Shown: positions 1-9,108 of the stretch, piece after piece
Layout of the letters: every line of letters begins with the position of its first letter
How positions within the stretch are numbered: the stretch's first letter is position 1
Source: Ferrovibrio sp041906005
Lineage (GTDB): Bacteria; Pseudomonadota; Alphaproteobacteria; Ferrovibrionales; Ferrovibrionaceae
Reading direction: 5' to 3'
Length of the DNA: 64,000 nt
Assembly: GCF_041906005.1 (NCBI RefSeq)
Contig: NZ_JAYRJY010000001.1
Location: forward strand, 1,116,001 to 1,180,000
Notes under the pieces: model-generated
Told to the model about the DNA's origin: nothing
The model's database searches: none
The model's input: the letters and a program-made list of their open reading frames with translations, nothing else
Made by a program: the position numbers and the translations under genes

Positions 1-687
1 GTCGCTGCCGGATGAAAAGTGATAGGCGCCATGCCCCTTGCCGTCGACCGCCTTGAGCGCGGTGCGCGCCAGATCCTTGACGAAGACGAAGTCGCGGCGC
101 GCCAAGGTGACGAAGCAGCGTTTGCCGTCGCGCAGGCGCTGGAAGAAAATCGGCAACGGTCCGCTGACATTACGGGGACCGATCACGTTGGCCAGACGGA
201 AAGTGACGAAATCCAATCCCGAGATTTCAAGATAATCTTCCGCCGCGGTCTTGGAGATCGCATAGCTGCTGTTGGCGGGCAGCTTCGGATGGTTCAGCTG
301 GATCGGCTGCTGCAGCGGCTTCACGCCATAGCAAAGCGCGGTCTGGAAATAGATGAAACGGCCAACCTTGTTGTCCAGGGAGGCGCGCACCAAGTTGGCT
401 CCGCCAACCACATTCGTGCGGGCATCGGTATACCAGTCGTTCGGATCCTTGTACGACGCCGCTGTATGCACGACGACGTCAGGCTTGAAGTCGCCGAACA
501 GGCGCTCGACCAGCGGCTTGTCCGCAATATCCCCGTCGACCAGGGTGAGGTTGTTCTGGGACGGCAGGTGTTCCGGGCGGCCGGTGGCGAAATTGTCGAT
601 TGCCAGAACCTGATCGCCGCGCGCCAGCAACATCTCTGCGATATGGGAACCCACCTGGCCGCAGCCACCGGTAATAAGCGCCTTCAT
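1..687 (-). CDS. NAD-dependent epimerase/dehydratase (SDR), 3' end outside window
   Basis: Translating the complement from the ATG at 687 gives an uninterrupted reading frame of about 229 residues that runs off the left edge, so the C-terminus is missing. An N-terminal Rossmann motif (GGCGQVG, residues 7-13) and the catalytic Y142-xxx-K146 pair identify an extended short-chain dehydrogenase of the nucleotide-sugar 4-epimerase/4,6-dehydratase type. It would act on a nucleotide-linked sugar in the cytoplasm. The start codon overlaps the stop of the upstream amidotransferase (ATGA, 684-687), so the two are probably translationally coupled members of one polysaccharide operon. The exact substrate cannot be read from the sequence. 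Confidence 0.85.
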   Translation of the reverse strand, partial: MKALITGGCGQVGSHIAEMLLARGDQVLAIDNFATGRPEHLPSQNNLTLVDGDIADKPLVERLFGDFKPDVVVHTAASYKDPNDWYTDARTNVVGGANLVRASLDNKVGRFIYFQTALCYGVKPLQQPIQLNHPKLPANSSYAISKTAAEDYLEISGLDFVTFRLANVIGPRNVSGPLPIFFQRLRDGKRCFVTLARRDFVFVKDLARTALKAVDGKGHGAYHFSSGSD

Positions 688-2630
688 GCCTGTACGACCT
701 CACCTTCAGAAACATACTCTTTGAGCATGGCGCGATAGGCGCCCGCCCGGTCATGGAAAGCCTGATGCCACAGTTCCAGGCTGAGAAGCCCCCAGGTCTT
801 GCGCGAGAATTGCCGGGCCTGGCCGAAATTCCTCAGAACGGCATCGGCATTAATATGAGGCCGATGCTTCTGTCCGATCGTCTTGAAGATGTCGAAGCTG
901 AAATCGCGCAGCGGGCCGTCGAACCATTCCTTCAACGGGACCGGGAAGCCCATCTTGTCGCGACGCTGGACGATTTCCCGGGGCAGGACATCGGAGAAAG
1001 CCAATTTCAGGAGATGCTTCATATGACCGCCGGCGAATTTAACGTCGGCCGGAACAGTAGCGGCGAACTCAACCAGCGCATGATCGAGGAATGGCACCCG
1101 GCTTTCCAGCCCATGCGCCATGCTCATCCGATCTTCGACCTGCAGAAGGGCCGGCAGCAGGCATTTGAAATCGAAATGCGTCATGCTGTCGAAATAGGCT
1201 TCCTTCTGGACATTCGCGGTGTTGTTGAAGATCGCCTTGAAGGCACTCACAACATGCTGCCGGTCCAGTCCGGACCAGTCAATTTCGTCCTGCATGTCGG
1301 TCGAGCGGTCGATCAGGCGCATGTACCGCTCGTCCAGCGCACCGAATATACCCTCGCGCCAGAAATCGCTGATGGCGGGCTTGTATTCGCGCAGCAGTCC
1401 CAGATTGGGTATGATGGATTCGATCGTGACAACGAAGTTGCCATCCCGGTATGTACCGTCGATCGCCGCCTTGATGCACTGCTCGAAATACGCAATCAGA
1501 TAGCGGGCATACCCACCGAAGATTTCGTCGCCGCCCTGGCCGCCGAGAACGACCTTGACCTTCGAGGCCGCCATTTCCGAGACCATGAACTGCGGGAAAG
1601 AACCCGGACCAGCCACGGGGAAATCGAGATGGTATATGACCTTCTCGATGTTCTTTTCGAAATCCTGCGCAGCGATGTCCACGATATGCAGCTTGCCCGA
1701 CGCCTTTTCGGCTGCCTTGGCCGCATAGCCGCTTTCGTCATAACCGGGATAGTCGGTGAAGCGGCCATGGAACATGTCGCGGTTGGCGGTATCGGCGCGC
1801 AACGCCATAATCGCCATCAGGCTTGAATCGACGCCACCCGACAGATAGGCCCCGACAGGCACGTCGCTGCGCAGATGCATGCGCATCGAGTCATGCAGCA
1901 ATTCGGAAAGGCGATTGGAGAACCAGCGCTCGTTGCGGCTCCAGTCGATCGCGTAATTGACATCCCAATAGCGGGACACCCGGATACGGCCGTTCTCGCA
2001 AACCAGTGCATGTCCCGGCAGCAGCTGGCGAATGCCTTTGAAAAGCGTGTTCTCGCCCAGCGTATACTGGAAGGTCAGATATTCGGCGAGCGCGGCCGGA
2101 TCGGTCTCGATATCCGGCAGGAAAGGCAGCAGGGCCTTTGCCTCGGATGCGAAATAGAGAATGTCATCGACGACGGTGTAATAGAACGGCTTGATGCCAA
2201 AACGGTCGCGCGCGCAGAACAGCCGCTGCCGTTTGGCATCCCATAAAGCGAAGGCAAACATGCCGCGCAGATGTGTCAGGCAGTCGTCGCCGTATCGCTC
2301 GTAAGCCGCCAGGATCGTTTCCGTGTCCGATGCGGTGCGGAAGGCCCAGTGATCCTTCAGGCCAGCGGCCAATTCAACGTAGTTATAAATCTCGCCATTG
2401 AAGGCGATCGTCGTGCCGTTCGGCCCCTGCATGGGCTGGGCGGCGGAGTTCGACAGATCAATGATCGACAGGCGGCGATGCGCCAGGCCCGCGACGCCAC
2501 GCTCGTCCACCCAGATGCCGTCGCCATCCGGGCCGCGATGTGCGATCAGACGGCTCATCACGCCAAGGCGGCGTGCCGGATCGGGCAGCTCCTCGCCCCG
2601 GAGCGATATCATTCCTGCTATGCCGCACAT
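684..2630 (-). CDS. asnB: Asparagine synthase-like glutamine amidotransferase (copy 1)
   Basis: A 648-residue class II glutamine amidotransferase. The N-terminus is MCGIAG, with Cys2 as the N-terminal nucleophile that releases ammonia from glutamine. Residues 28-230 form the glutaminase domain (RGPDGDG, FNGEIYN). The ATP-pyrophosphatase loop SGGVDSS lies at residues 264-270 of the synthetase domain. Classical AsnB makes asparagine, but homologues inside O-antigen clusters are thought to amidate uronic-acid sugars. This is one of three divergent copies in the cluster, next to glycosyltransferases and a diacetamido-uronic-acid pathway, so sugar amidation is a more likely role than housekeeping asparagine synthesis. 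That is inference from context. Confidence 0.88.
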   Translation of the reverse strand: MCGIAGMISLRGEELPDPARRLGVMSRLIAHRGPDGDGIWVDERGVAGLAHRRLSIIDLSNSAAQPMQGPNGTTIAFNGEIYNYVELAAGLKDHWAFRTASDTETILAAYERYGDDCLTHLRGMFAFALWDAKRQRLFCARDRFGIKPFYYTVVDDILYFASEAKALLPFLPDIETDPAALAEYLTFQYTLGENTLFKGIRQLLPGHALVCENGRIRVSRYWDVNYAIDWSRNERWFSNRLSELLHDSMRMHLRSDVPVGAYLSGGVDSSLMAIMALRADTANRDMFHGRFTDYPGYDESGYAAKAAEKASGKLHIVDIAAQDFEKNIEKVIYHLDFPVAGPGSFPQFMVSEMAASKVKVVLGGQGGDEIFGGYARYLIAYFEQCIKAAIDGTYRDGNFVVTIESIIPNLGLLREYKPAISDFWREGIFGALDERYMRLIDRSTDMQDEIDWSGLDRQHVVSAFKAIFNNTANVQKEAYFDSMTHFDFKCLLPALLQVEDRMSMAHGLESRVPFLDHALVEFAATVPADVKFAGGHMKHLLKLAFSDVLPREIVQRRDKMGFPVPLKEWFDGPLRDFSFDIFKTIGQKHRPHINADAVLRNFGQARQFSRKTWGLLSLELWHQAFHDRAGAYRAMLKEYVSEGEVVQA

Positions 2631-2648
2631 GGGGGGTTCGTAACCGTT

Positions 2649-3884
2649 TCACCCGGCATTCGCAAGAACGCGCAGGATTGCGTTCTTTAGATGTTCTTCT
2701 TCCGAAATCCAGCTCAGCCGGGTCCCAGCCTGCCGGCTGCGCTCGCGCTCCGCCTGGCGAAGGCCGGTATCGCCCGCGAAGCGGTCGAGCGACGCGACAA
2801 TGGCCGGGATCGAGGCCCAGTCGACGCAGATCCCGAAGTTTTCCCGCTCGGCGAGATTACGGATTTCCGGTAGGTCCGGATAGAAAATCGGCAAAGCCGC
2901 CCCAAGGCTCTGAAACAGGCCATTCGGCAGGGCGCCGGCATAATTGGCCGAACGGGCATAATAGATCACGGCGGCGGCATCCGCGGTCCTGGCCCAGGGG
3001 ACAATATCCCCCGGCGCGGCTGCCCCCGGGATATGGGCCCGCCCCTCCAGCCCCAGACGGGCGATCTGCGGCTGCAGGCTCTCATAGCCCCGGCCGATAA
3101 AGGCGACATGCACATGGGCCGGCAGCTGCTGCAGCGCCGCCAGGAAAGTCTCTGTGGCCTGGCCGGGCTTGTGGTTGCCAATCGTCACGATCAGCACGTG
3201 GCTGTCATCCAGCCCCAGCCGCTCCTTCAACCCGCCCGCATCGACATTGTCCAGACTGGGATCGTGAGCATTGCGCAACACCGTCGCTTCTGCGCCATAG
3301 GCGTCGCGCAGCAGCGTCACCAGACTGTCGCTGACAGTCAGAACAGCATCGCTCGCCCGGATGCAGGCTGCCTCAAGGCGGCGGAAAAACGGGAATAGCC
3401 AGTTGCGATCGAAGCCGCTCTGCATCTCTGCCGATTCGATACCCGTATAGAAATCATGCGCATCGTAGATCAGCGCGCCACCGGTCAGGCGCCGCCGCAA
3501 CCAGATCGCCGGATACTGGCTGAATTCATGCAGTACATAGAGATCGGCCGCCGGCAGGCGCCGCCACAGGCGCAGGTTCCGCCGGCCGGGCGTAGCAGCA
3601 AGCCAGGCCAGGAAAAGCATTGCCTGCCCCAGCCATGGCAACCCGGCCTTCGCACGCAGGGATTGCCAGCCACGCCGGGCAGCGCCAGCCGCAGCAGCCG
3701 TCTGCCGCGTCGCCGGCAGGCGGAAGTCCGGCGTCACATCGTGACGAACGCCATCGGCGATAACGGTCGAACGATATCCAAGCCGGGCAAAGGACAGCGC
3801 CTGCTTGAGGGTGCGGCTATCGGTATGCAGCGGCACCGGCGTCACCGAAACGATATGCGTCATCCGTTCAGTCGAAGCGGACAT
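2649..3884 (-). CDS. Glycosyltransferase, GT4-like
   Basis: A 411-residue protein with the two-Rossmann (GT-B) layout. The N-terminal half carries 'TPVPLHTDSRTLKQA' and the acceptor-side region with 'YDAHDFYTG'. The C-terminal half carries a nucleotide-sugar-binding region (LIVTIGNHKPGQATETF, GLFQSLGAALPIF, then an Asp/Glu-rich PDLPEI segment). It would transfer a sugar from a nucleotide donor onto the growing glycan at the inner membrane. It sits between two amidotransferase genes; its start overlaps the end of the next gene upstream by 17 bp. Donor and linkage are unknown. Confidence 0.8.
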   Translation of the reverse strand: MSASTERMTHIVSVTPVPLHTDSRTLKQALSFARLGYRSTVIADGVRHDVTPDFRLPATRQTAAAAGAARRGWQSLRAKAGLPWLGQAMLFLAWLAATPGRRNLRLWRRLPAADLYVLHEFSQYPAIWLRRRLTGGALIYDAHDFYTGIESAEMQSGFDRNWLFPFFRRLEAACIRASDAVLTVSDSLVTLLRDAYGAEATVLRNAHDPSLDNVDAGGLKERLGLDDSHVLIVTIGNHKPGQATETFLAALQQLPAHVHVAFIGRGYESLQPQIARLGLEGRAHIPGAAAPGDIVPWARTADAAAVIYYARSANYAGALPNGLFQSLGAALPIFYPDLPEIRNLAERENFGICVDWASIPAIVASLDRFAGDTGLRQAERERSRQAGTRLSWISEEEHLKNAILRVLANAG

Positions 3885-5739
3885 TGAAGCATTCCGCCCA
3901 GCGGATCACATTAAGCCAGCGCCACATCTGGAAATCGAAAGGACGGCTGCTGGCCTTCAAGCCATCCCAGACAGTCTGGATGGCCGGCAGGTTGAGCAGC
4001 GGCACGCCGGCCGCTGCCGGGCTTGCCAAGGTGGCGTCGACCCAGGGCGACAGGTCGCGCAGCCAGCTTTTCTCAGGCGTCGCAAATCCGATCTTGTCCC
4101 GACGATCCAGGATCACATCCGGCACGATGCCGCGCATGGCTTCACGGAAGACATGCTTGCTGCTGCCTTGGCTGCTGACCAGATAGTCCGCCGGCAAGGC
4201 ATAGGCCGCATCAACCAGCGAGGTGGTAAGGAACGGCACGCGGGATTCAATCGACCAGGCCATCGAATTCCGGTCCTCGTAGCGCAGCAGCGCAGGCAGG
4301 ATGGTTTCACTCAGGCTCTCGGCCAGCCGGTCGTGCAGCGCGTGGCGGCCATAACTGGCGCTGGGTTCTTGCAGGCCGACACCCTGTCGCTCCAGCCAAC
4401 CTGCATTCAGCCATGCCGGGGCCAGCGGCGCGCCGACCACCTTGCGCCCCAGAGGGCGCAGCCATTCCGGCGCCAACAGGCCAAGCGCATGGATCGCGAG
4501 GTCGCGGACCGTTACATCCGGATAGCTTGACGCCGCACGCAAGAACTGCAGCGCCTTGTCCAGCCGTCCACCCGCCAACAATCCCGCCAGCTTGGCGGCG
4601 AAGAACGGCCGGTAACCGGCGAAAATCTCGTCCGCACCCTGTCCGTCGAGCATGACCTTGACGCCATTGCGCGCCGCCAGACGAAAAACACGATACTGGG
4701 CATAAATACTGGTGCTGCCGAACGGCTCGCCCTGGACCCTGATGAGGTCGTCCAGGTCGTCGACTAGGTCCTGGCTGGTGGCCTGCACCGTATGTGACTG
4801 CGCGCCCGCTGCCTGTGCTGCGATGTCAATCCAGCGGCTTTCATCGATGTCGGCACCCGGCGCAATGAAGCTGAAACTGCGGATGTCGACGCTGCTGCCG
4901 CCGATTACACGAATGGCACCAACCACTGATGAGGAATCGACACCGCCCGACAAGGCTGCACCGACAGGAACATCTGAACGCAGATGCAGTCGGATATTTT
5001 CGAGAAAGATGTCGCGGATATTCTGCCGCGCCGTCTCGAAATCGATCTGCTGCGGACGCGCCTTCGCGGCCCAGTAGCGCACCGGCTGCACGGCAGCTGC
5101 ATCCCGATCCAGGCGGATGCGGGCATAATGCGCCGCCGGGAACGAATGCACATCCCGGAACATGGTCTCGGCCTGGCCATCCGTGCTGCCCAGTCGGACA
5201 TACTTATACAGCTGCGCCGCATTCGCCCGCCGGCTGATGCCCGGCAGTTCAAGCAGCGGCGGAATCTCGGAACTGAAAGCCAGGCCACGCGCCGTCTGCA
5301 CCCAGAATAACGGCTTGATCCCGAACGGATCGCGGGCAACGAACAGTTCGTTATTGGTCCGGTCGAGAATGACAAACGCAAACATGCCGACAAGACGCGG
5401 CAGGGCGGCCTCACCCCAGCGGCGCACTGCCGCAAGCAGCACTTCCGTATCCGACCGGGTGACGAATGCCTCCCCCGCTGCCTCAAGTTCGGCGCGCAGC
5501 TCGAGGTAGTTGTAGATTTCGCCGTTATAGACAATCCAATAGCGCCCGTCCGGATCCTCCATCGGCTGATCGGCCCGATGATCCAGATCAATGATGGCCA
5601 GACGCCGATGGCCGAGCTCGACCGTCCGGCCAGCCAGCTCGAAGCTCCGCAGGGCATCTCTGTCGGGGCCCCGATGCGCCAAAAGACGCAAAGCCGCCGC
5701 GCCACCGCCCAGATCAACCGATGCCCAGATTCCGCACAT
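3868..5739 (-). CDS. asnB: Asparagine synthase-like glutamine amidotransferase (copy 2)
   Basis: A 623-residue class II amidotransferase starting MCGIWASVD, with Cys2 as nucleophile, NGEIYNY near residues 72-78 and the PP-loop SGGVDSS at 264-270. It has the same architecture as the copies at 684-2630 and 28869-30740, but the sequences diverge clearly, so they are unlikely to be recent duplicates and may act on different substrates. It is 4 bp from the upstream glycosyltransferase and overlaps the downstream one. In this setting I infer conversion of a uronic acid carboxylate to an amide with glutamine and ATP; asparagine synthesis is the alternative. Confidence 0.87.
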   Translation of the reverse strand: MCGIWASVDLGGGAAALRLLAHRGPDRDALRSFELAGRTVELGHRRLAIIDLDHRADQPMEDPDGRYWIVYNGEIYNYLELRAELEAAGEAFVTRSDTEVLLAAVRRWGEAALPRLVGMFAFVILDRTNNELFVARDPFGIKPLFWVQTARGLAFSSEIPPLLELPGISRRANAAQLYKYVRLGSTDGQAETMFRDVHSFPAAHYARIRLDRDAAAVQPVRYWAAKARPQQIDFETARQNIRDIFLENIRLHLRSDVPVGAALSGGVDSSSVVGAIRVIGGSSVDIRSFSFIAPGADIDESRWIDIAAQAAGAQSHTVQATSQDLVDDLDDLIRVQGEPFGSTSIYAQYRVFRLAARNGVKVMLDGQGADEIFAGYRPFFAAKLAGLLAGGRLDKALQFLRAASSYPDVTVRDLAIHALGLLAPEWLRPLGRKVVGAPLAPAWLNAGWLERQGVGLQEPSASYGRHALHDRLAESLSETILPALLRYEDRNSMAWSIESRVPFLTTSLVDAAYALPADYLVSSQGSSKHVFREAMRGIVPDVILDRRDKIGFATPEKSWLRDLSPWVDATLASPAAAGVPLLNLPAIQTVWDGLKASSRPFDFQMWRWLNVIRWAECFNVRFD

Positions 5740-5743
5740 GACT

Positions 5744-6916
5744 TCAATCCCCGCCCGTATAGGCAGCTATCATCACGTCAGCTTCCGCTTCCCAACAGAG
5801 CGTCTTCGCTGCCAGAAGTGCATTCCGCTTGCATTGCTCAATCGCCTCAACCGTCATGGCATTGACCATTGCCGCAATCGCCTCCGCCCCATCCTCCTGC
5901 AGCACCCAGCCGACCTGGTGCTGCTGCAACAATCCTCGCATCTCCGGAACATCAGAAATGCATAGGGCAAGACCCGCCATGATGTATTCAAAAAACTTGT
6001 TCGGCAGCGCCAACCGATTCTCATCAGAATGAGCCGGCAGGACATGGATCCCGACATCCGCCTCATTGGCCATGCGAACAAGATCCTGTACCGCGACCGG
6101 CGGCGCAAACTCGATACGCTGCGCTGCATCACCGGCAATCTGCTTAAGATGTGCGATATAGTCTGCATTCGCCGGGCCACGAATAGTCAGCTGAATTCCT
6201 GGTCGCCACTGCTTCACGCTGGCCACCAGCGCCTCCAGTCCACGCCCCGGAATTACAACGCCGTGATAAAGAATCCGGATATTCTGCCCCACAGGTCTGC
6301 AGGGCATCTCCTGATAGACAGGAACATTGCGGATCACCACTGGGCTTTGCGCGAGGCGGTAGTTGCGCTCCAGCAGTTCGGCAATACCCTGCGATACAGT
6401 AGAGAGAACAGCAATGCGTTGTAGAAATGTCTTCTCAATTGCTGCAATATATTGCGGATAGAATAAGCGCCAGCGCCAATTCTCGCTGCGTTCGCCAGTG
6501 GCATATTCATGGGAATCGTAGACGAGCCGAGCCCCGCAACGGTCTGCAAGTTCAGCTGCGATCGGCAGGGAGTTCCAGTCATTAGCGATGACCAGTGTTG
6601 CGCTTTCAATGCTTTCAGCCAGTTCCCTCACCGCCCGGTGACGCAACTGCATCCGGTAAACAGGCTGCCACAGCGAAGAATGGACCTTGCAACCCAGCAG
6701 CAGAAGAATGCGGATGGCGCGGCGAAACAGAGAGGCATCACCAGCTGGTTCTGGTGTTACAGCTATGCTCCATGGTGTATCCGCGGTCGCCCCGGTCTCT
6801 CCAAATCCAACCGCTAGGACATCCCAGCCCGCAGCGCGAAAAGCCTGGCACTGCCGGCGCACGCGAGGATCCGAAGCGACATTGGATAATGCGATGCTAA
6901 TAACGCGCGAAGGCAT
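5744..6916 (-). CDS. Glycosyltransferase, GT4-like
   Basis: A 390-residue GT-B-type glycosyltransferase. The N-terminal domain has 'SNVASDPRVRRQCQAFRAAGW', a common opening in GT4 family members, and 'YDSHEYATGE'. The C-terminal donor domain contains 'ILYHGVVIPGRGLEALV' and 'ALPNKFFEYIMAGLAL' with the E residue that normally contacts the nucleotide sugar. It is the first gene of the five-gene minus-strand run ending at the window's left edge, so a promoter is expected in 6917-7090. Acceptor and linkage are unknown. Confidence 0.83.
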   Translation of the reverse strand: MPSRVISIALSNVASDPRVRRQCQAFRAAGWDVLAVGFGETGATADTPWSIAVTPEPAGDASLFRRAIRILLLLGCKVHSSLWQPVYRMQLRHRAVRELAESIESATLVIANDWNSLPIAAELADRCGARLVYDSHEYATGERSENWRWRLFYPQYIAAIEKTFLQRIAVLSTVSQGIAELLERNYRLAQSPVVIRNVPVYQEMPCRPVGQNIRILYHGVVIPGRGLEALVASVKQWRPGIQLTIRGPANADYIAHLKQIAGDAAQRIEFAPPVAVQDLVRMANEADVGIHVLPAHSDENRLALPNKFFEYIMAGLALCISDVPEMRGLLQQHQVGWVLQEDGAEAIAAMVNAMTVEAIEQCKRNALLAAKTLCWEAEADVMIAAYTGGD

Positions 6917-7038
6917 GCGTATTTCTCACAAAAACATCATAGCGGCTGTCGCAGGATACGATCACGAAAACGGAGGGGCGGGCTCCGCCCAGTTCAGCAC
7001 TCTTTACAGGTTGGTTTGGCATGGGGAATGTGTATGAT

Positions 7039-7067
7039 TTGATCCAACAGATTATTTTGAATATTAG
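7039..7067 (+). promoter_or_regulatory. Possible sigma-70 promoter for the lone plus-strand glycosyltransferase
   Basis: TTGATC (7039-7044) and TATTAG (7062-7067) are separated by 17 bases, 24 bases before the start codon at 7091. The boxes match the consensus only partly (4 of 6 each). The 6917-7090 gap lies between divergent genes, so it must hold promoters for both directions. Confidence 0.3.
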
Positions 7068-7090
7068 GCCATCAGGAATTTGCCGTAGCG

Positions 7091-8248
7091 ATGTTGCGCA
7101 TCCTCCACTGCCCCACAAATATTGGCGGTAACGCCGCAGGACTTGCACGTGCAGAAAGGGCGATTGGACTGAATAGCCGATCAGTCTCTCTTTTCGCCTC
7201 GCCCTTTGGCTTCACGGCCGATGAAGAACTGACACATCCCGGCTTCATACGGCAGGAGATCACGCGCTGGCGTCTGCTCTTCAGAAGTCTTCTTTCTTAT
7301 GACGTCATCCACTTCAACTTTGGCCAGAGCATTCTCATGCCGCTGGCATACCCGGAACCATCCGCTGCATTCAAGCATTCGGTCCGGCGTGGCCTGCTCC
7401 ACAGCTATGCCAAACTGATCTTTATGAAAGATCTTCCCTTGTTGAAAAGTATGGGGAAGACGATCGTGGTGACATTCCAGGGTGATGATGTCAGGCAGGG
7501 TGATCTTGCAAAACGGTGGCCGGTGCATTTCGTCCATGACGTCGAGGAGGGGTATTACACTACCCAAACCGATGTGATGAAGCGGCAACGTGTTGCCGCA
7601 TTCGCCCGCTGGGCAGACCGCCTGTTTTGCCTCAATCCCGATCTTCTGCATCTTCTGCCAGAAACAGCGCAGTTCCTCCCCTATGCCAGCGTCGACCCGG
7701 ATCAGCTCCACCCGAGCCGTCCGCCGAACGATGGGCCGCTGGTAGTGATGCATGCTCCATCACATCGCGCCGTTAAGGGTACCGAGTACATTCTGCAGGC
7801 CGTTTCACAACTTCGCGCAGACGGCATTCCCATCGAACTCCGACTGATCGAGAATCTTCCCAATAGTGAAGCACGACGTCAGCTCGCTACGGCCGATCTA
7901 GTGATCGACCAATTGCTGGCTGGTTGGTATGGCAGCCTCGCCGTTGAATGCATGGCGATGGCCAAGCCGATCATATGCTACTTGCGCCCCGAAGATATGG
8001 CCCACATACCGCCGGCCATGCGGAGCGAGATACCCATCATCAGCGCGACCCCAGGCGACCTGACGATGATATTGCGCCAACTGGCCACAGTAGGCCGCAG
8101 CCGGCTGGCAGAGATTGGCGAGCAGAGCCGGTCATTCTGCCTAAACTGGCACGCGCCGCGAATGGTAGCGCGCTACCTTGATGGGGAGTATCGGGCGGCA
8201 CGCAACGGCATTGCCGCCGCACCGTTTCATATTTCAGCAGGCGCCTGA
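7091..8248 (+). CDS. Glycosyltransferase-like protein, opposite orientation to the cluster
   Basis: A 385-residue protein opening 'MLRILHCPTNIGGNAAGLARAER'. The C-terminal half has the pattern HAPSH-xx-KGTEYI, ADLVIDQLLAGWYGSLAVECMA and KPIICY. The same pattern recurs in the proteins at 10258-11586, 11573-13375 and 22741-24003. This is the donor-binding half of a GT-B glycosyltransferase, with the E of 'VECMAMAKP' in the usual place. It is the only plus-strand gene in the first 36 kb and overlaps the convergent epimerase gene by 22 bp at its 3' end. Donor and acceptor are unknown. Confidence 0.75.
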   Translation: MLRILHCPTNIGGNAAGLARAERAIGLNSRSVSLFASPFGFTADEELTHPGFIRQEITRWRLLFRSLLSYDVIHFNFGQSILMPLAYPEPSAAFKHSVRRGLLHSYAKLIFMKDLPLLKSMGKTIVVTFQGDDVRQGDLAKRWPVHFVHDVEEGYYTTQTDVMKRQRVAAFARWADRLFCLNPDLLHLLPETAQFLPYASVDPDQLHPSRPPNDGPLVVMHAPSHRAVKGTEYILQAVSQLRADGIPIELRLIENLPNSEARRQLATADLVIDQLLAGWYGSLAVECMAMAKPIICYLRPEDMAHIPPAMRSEIPIISATPGDLTMILRQLATVGRSRLAEIGEQSRSFCLNWHAPRMVARYLDGEYRAARNGIAAAPFHISAGA

Positions 8249-9108
8249 AGCGGCTTGTGCAGCATGGCGGCAATGCCGGATTCGATCCCGGTCATGCCGC
8301 TCAGATCCATGTAGCTTTGCAAGCGCGTCAAATCCGGCACGATAAAGAGCGGTTCAGCAGCGGTTACATCAACCTTGAGGGAAGTGCCGATCTGTTCCGC
8401 GATCAGCTGTCCGACCGTACGAATGGTGACAACCCGGGGGTTGGCCACATTCATCGTTCCAGTCCAGCTCTGCTCGACTGCAGTCGAGATCACGTCGACA
8501 ACGTCATCCAGCCAGATCGGTGTAAATCTCAGACCCTCGCCATCCTTGGAAACCTGTATCGGCTGCCCCGAAGCGATTCTTCCAACCAGATTCGGCAGCA
8601 GGCGGTCGACCTGACCAACGCCATAAGGGAAGAACAGTCGCAGAATGCACAGCTTGAACAGATGGGAATAGGGCTGAGCGATTACTTCTGCTGCCAGCTT
8701 GGTCGCGCCCAACATGCTGCTTGGCGACAGCGCCATATCCTCCCGCAGCGTTTTCGCCGTGAAGGGTTCATAAACCGTGCCCGTCGAAACGAGGCAGAAC
8801 TGGCTCACGCCAGCCTTTGCCGCGAAATCGAGGAGATTCTGCCCCCCGGCTACATTCACAGCGAACATCTTGGGCGCGCTGGCCGGAAAATCCCTGTGAT
8901 CGCCAGATTGCGCCAGATGTACAATCGCGTCGATTTTCTCCTTTTCCAGCTGCGGGGGGGCCGGCTGCGACAGATCCCATTCGATCAGGTCTACACCAAA
9001 CCGAGCCGATGACTGGCGGCCGGTCAGCAAGACCTCATGCCGTCCAGCCAGTTTGGGCGCCAAGGACCGCCCGATAAAACCGGAACCGCCTGTCAGGAGA
9101 ATGCGCAT
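8227..9108 (-). CDS. NAD-dependent epimerase/dehydratase (SDR)
   Basis: A 293-residue extended SDR. The NAD motif GGSGFIG lies at residues 7-13. The region around residues 130-140 (MLGATKLAAE) sits where YxxxK is expected, but Met/Leu occupies the Tyr position, so the usual catalytic Tyr is not obvious. This may mean an altered activity, such as a reductase or a structural role. The middle segment with 'LRLFFPYGVGQ' and the C-terminus fit nucleotide-sugar epimerases. The start overlaps the upstream methyltransferase end by 16 bp, and the 3' end overlaps the convergent gene. Confidence 0.78.
   Translation of the reverse strand: MRILLTGGSGFIGRSLAPKLAGRHEVLLTGRQSSARFGVDLIEWDLSQPAPPQLEKEKIDAIVHLAQSGDHRDFPASAPKMFAVNVAGGQNLLDFAAKAGVSQFCLVSTGTVYEPFTAKTLREDMALSPSSMLGATKLAAEVIAQPYSHLFKLCILRLFFPYGVGQVDRLLPNLVGRIASGQPIQVSKDGEGLRFTPIWLDDVVDVISTAVEQSWTGTMNVANPRVVTIRTVGQLIAEQIGTSLKVDVTAAEPLFIVPDLTRLQSYMDLSGMTGIESGIAAMLHKPLQAPAEI

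Noticed and set aside
753..1826. Plus-strand frame of 357 codons opposite asnB copy 1
   Set aside because: It is antisense to a gene with a clear catalytic Cys and PP-loop; its own translation has no recognisable motifs.
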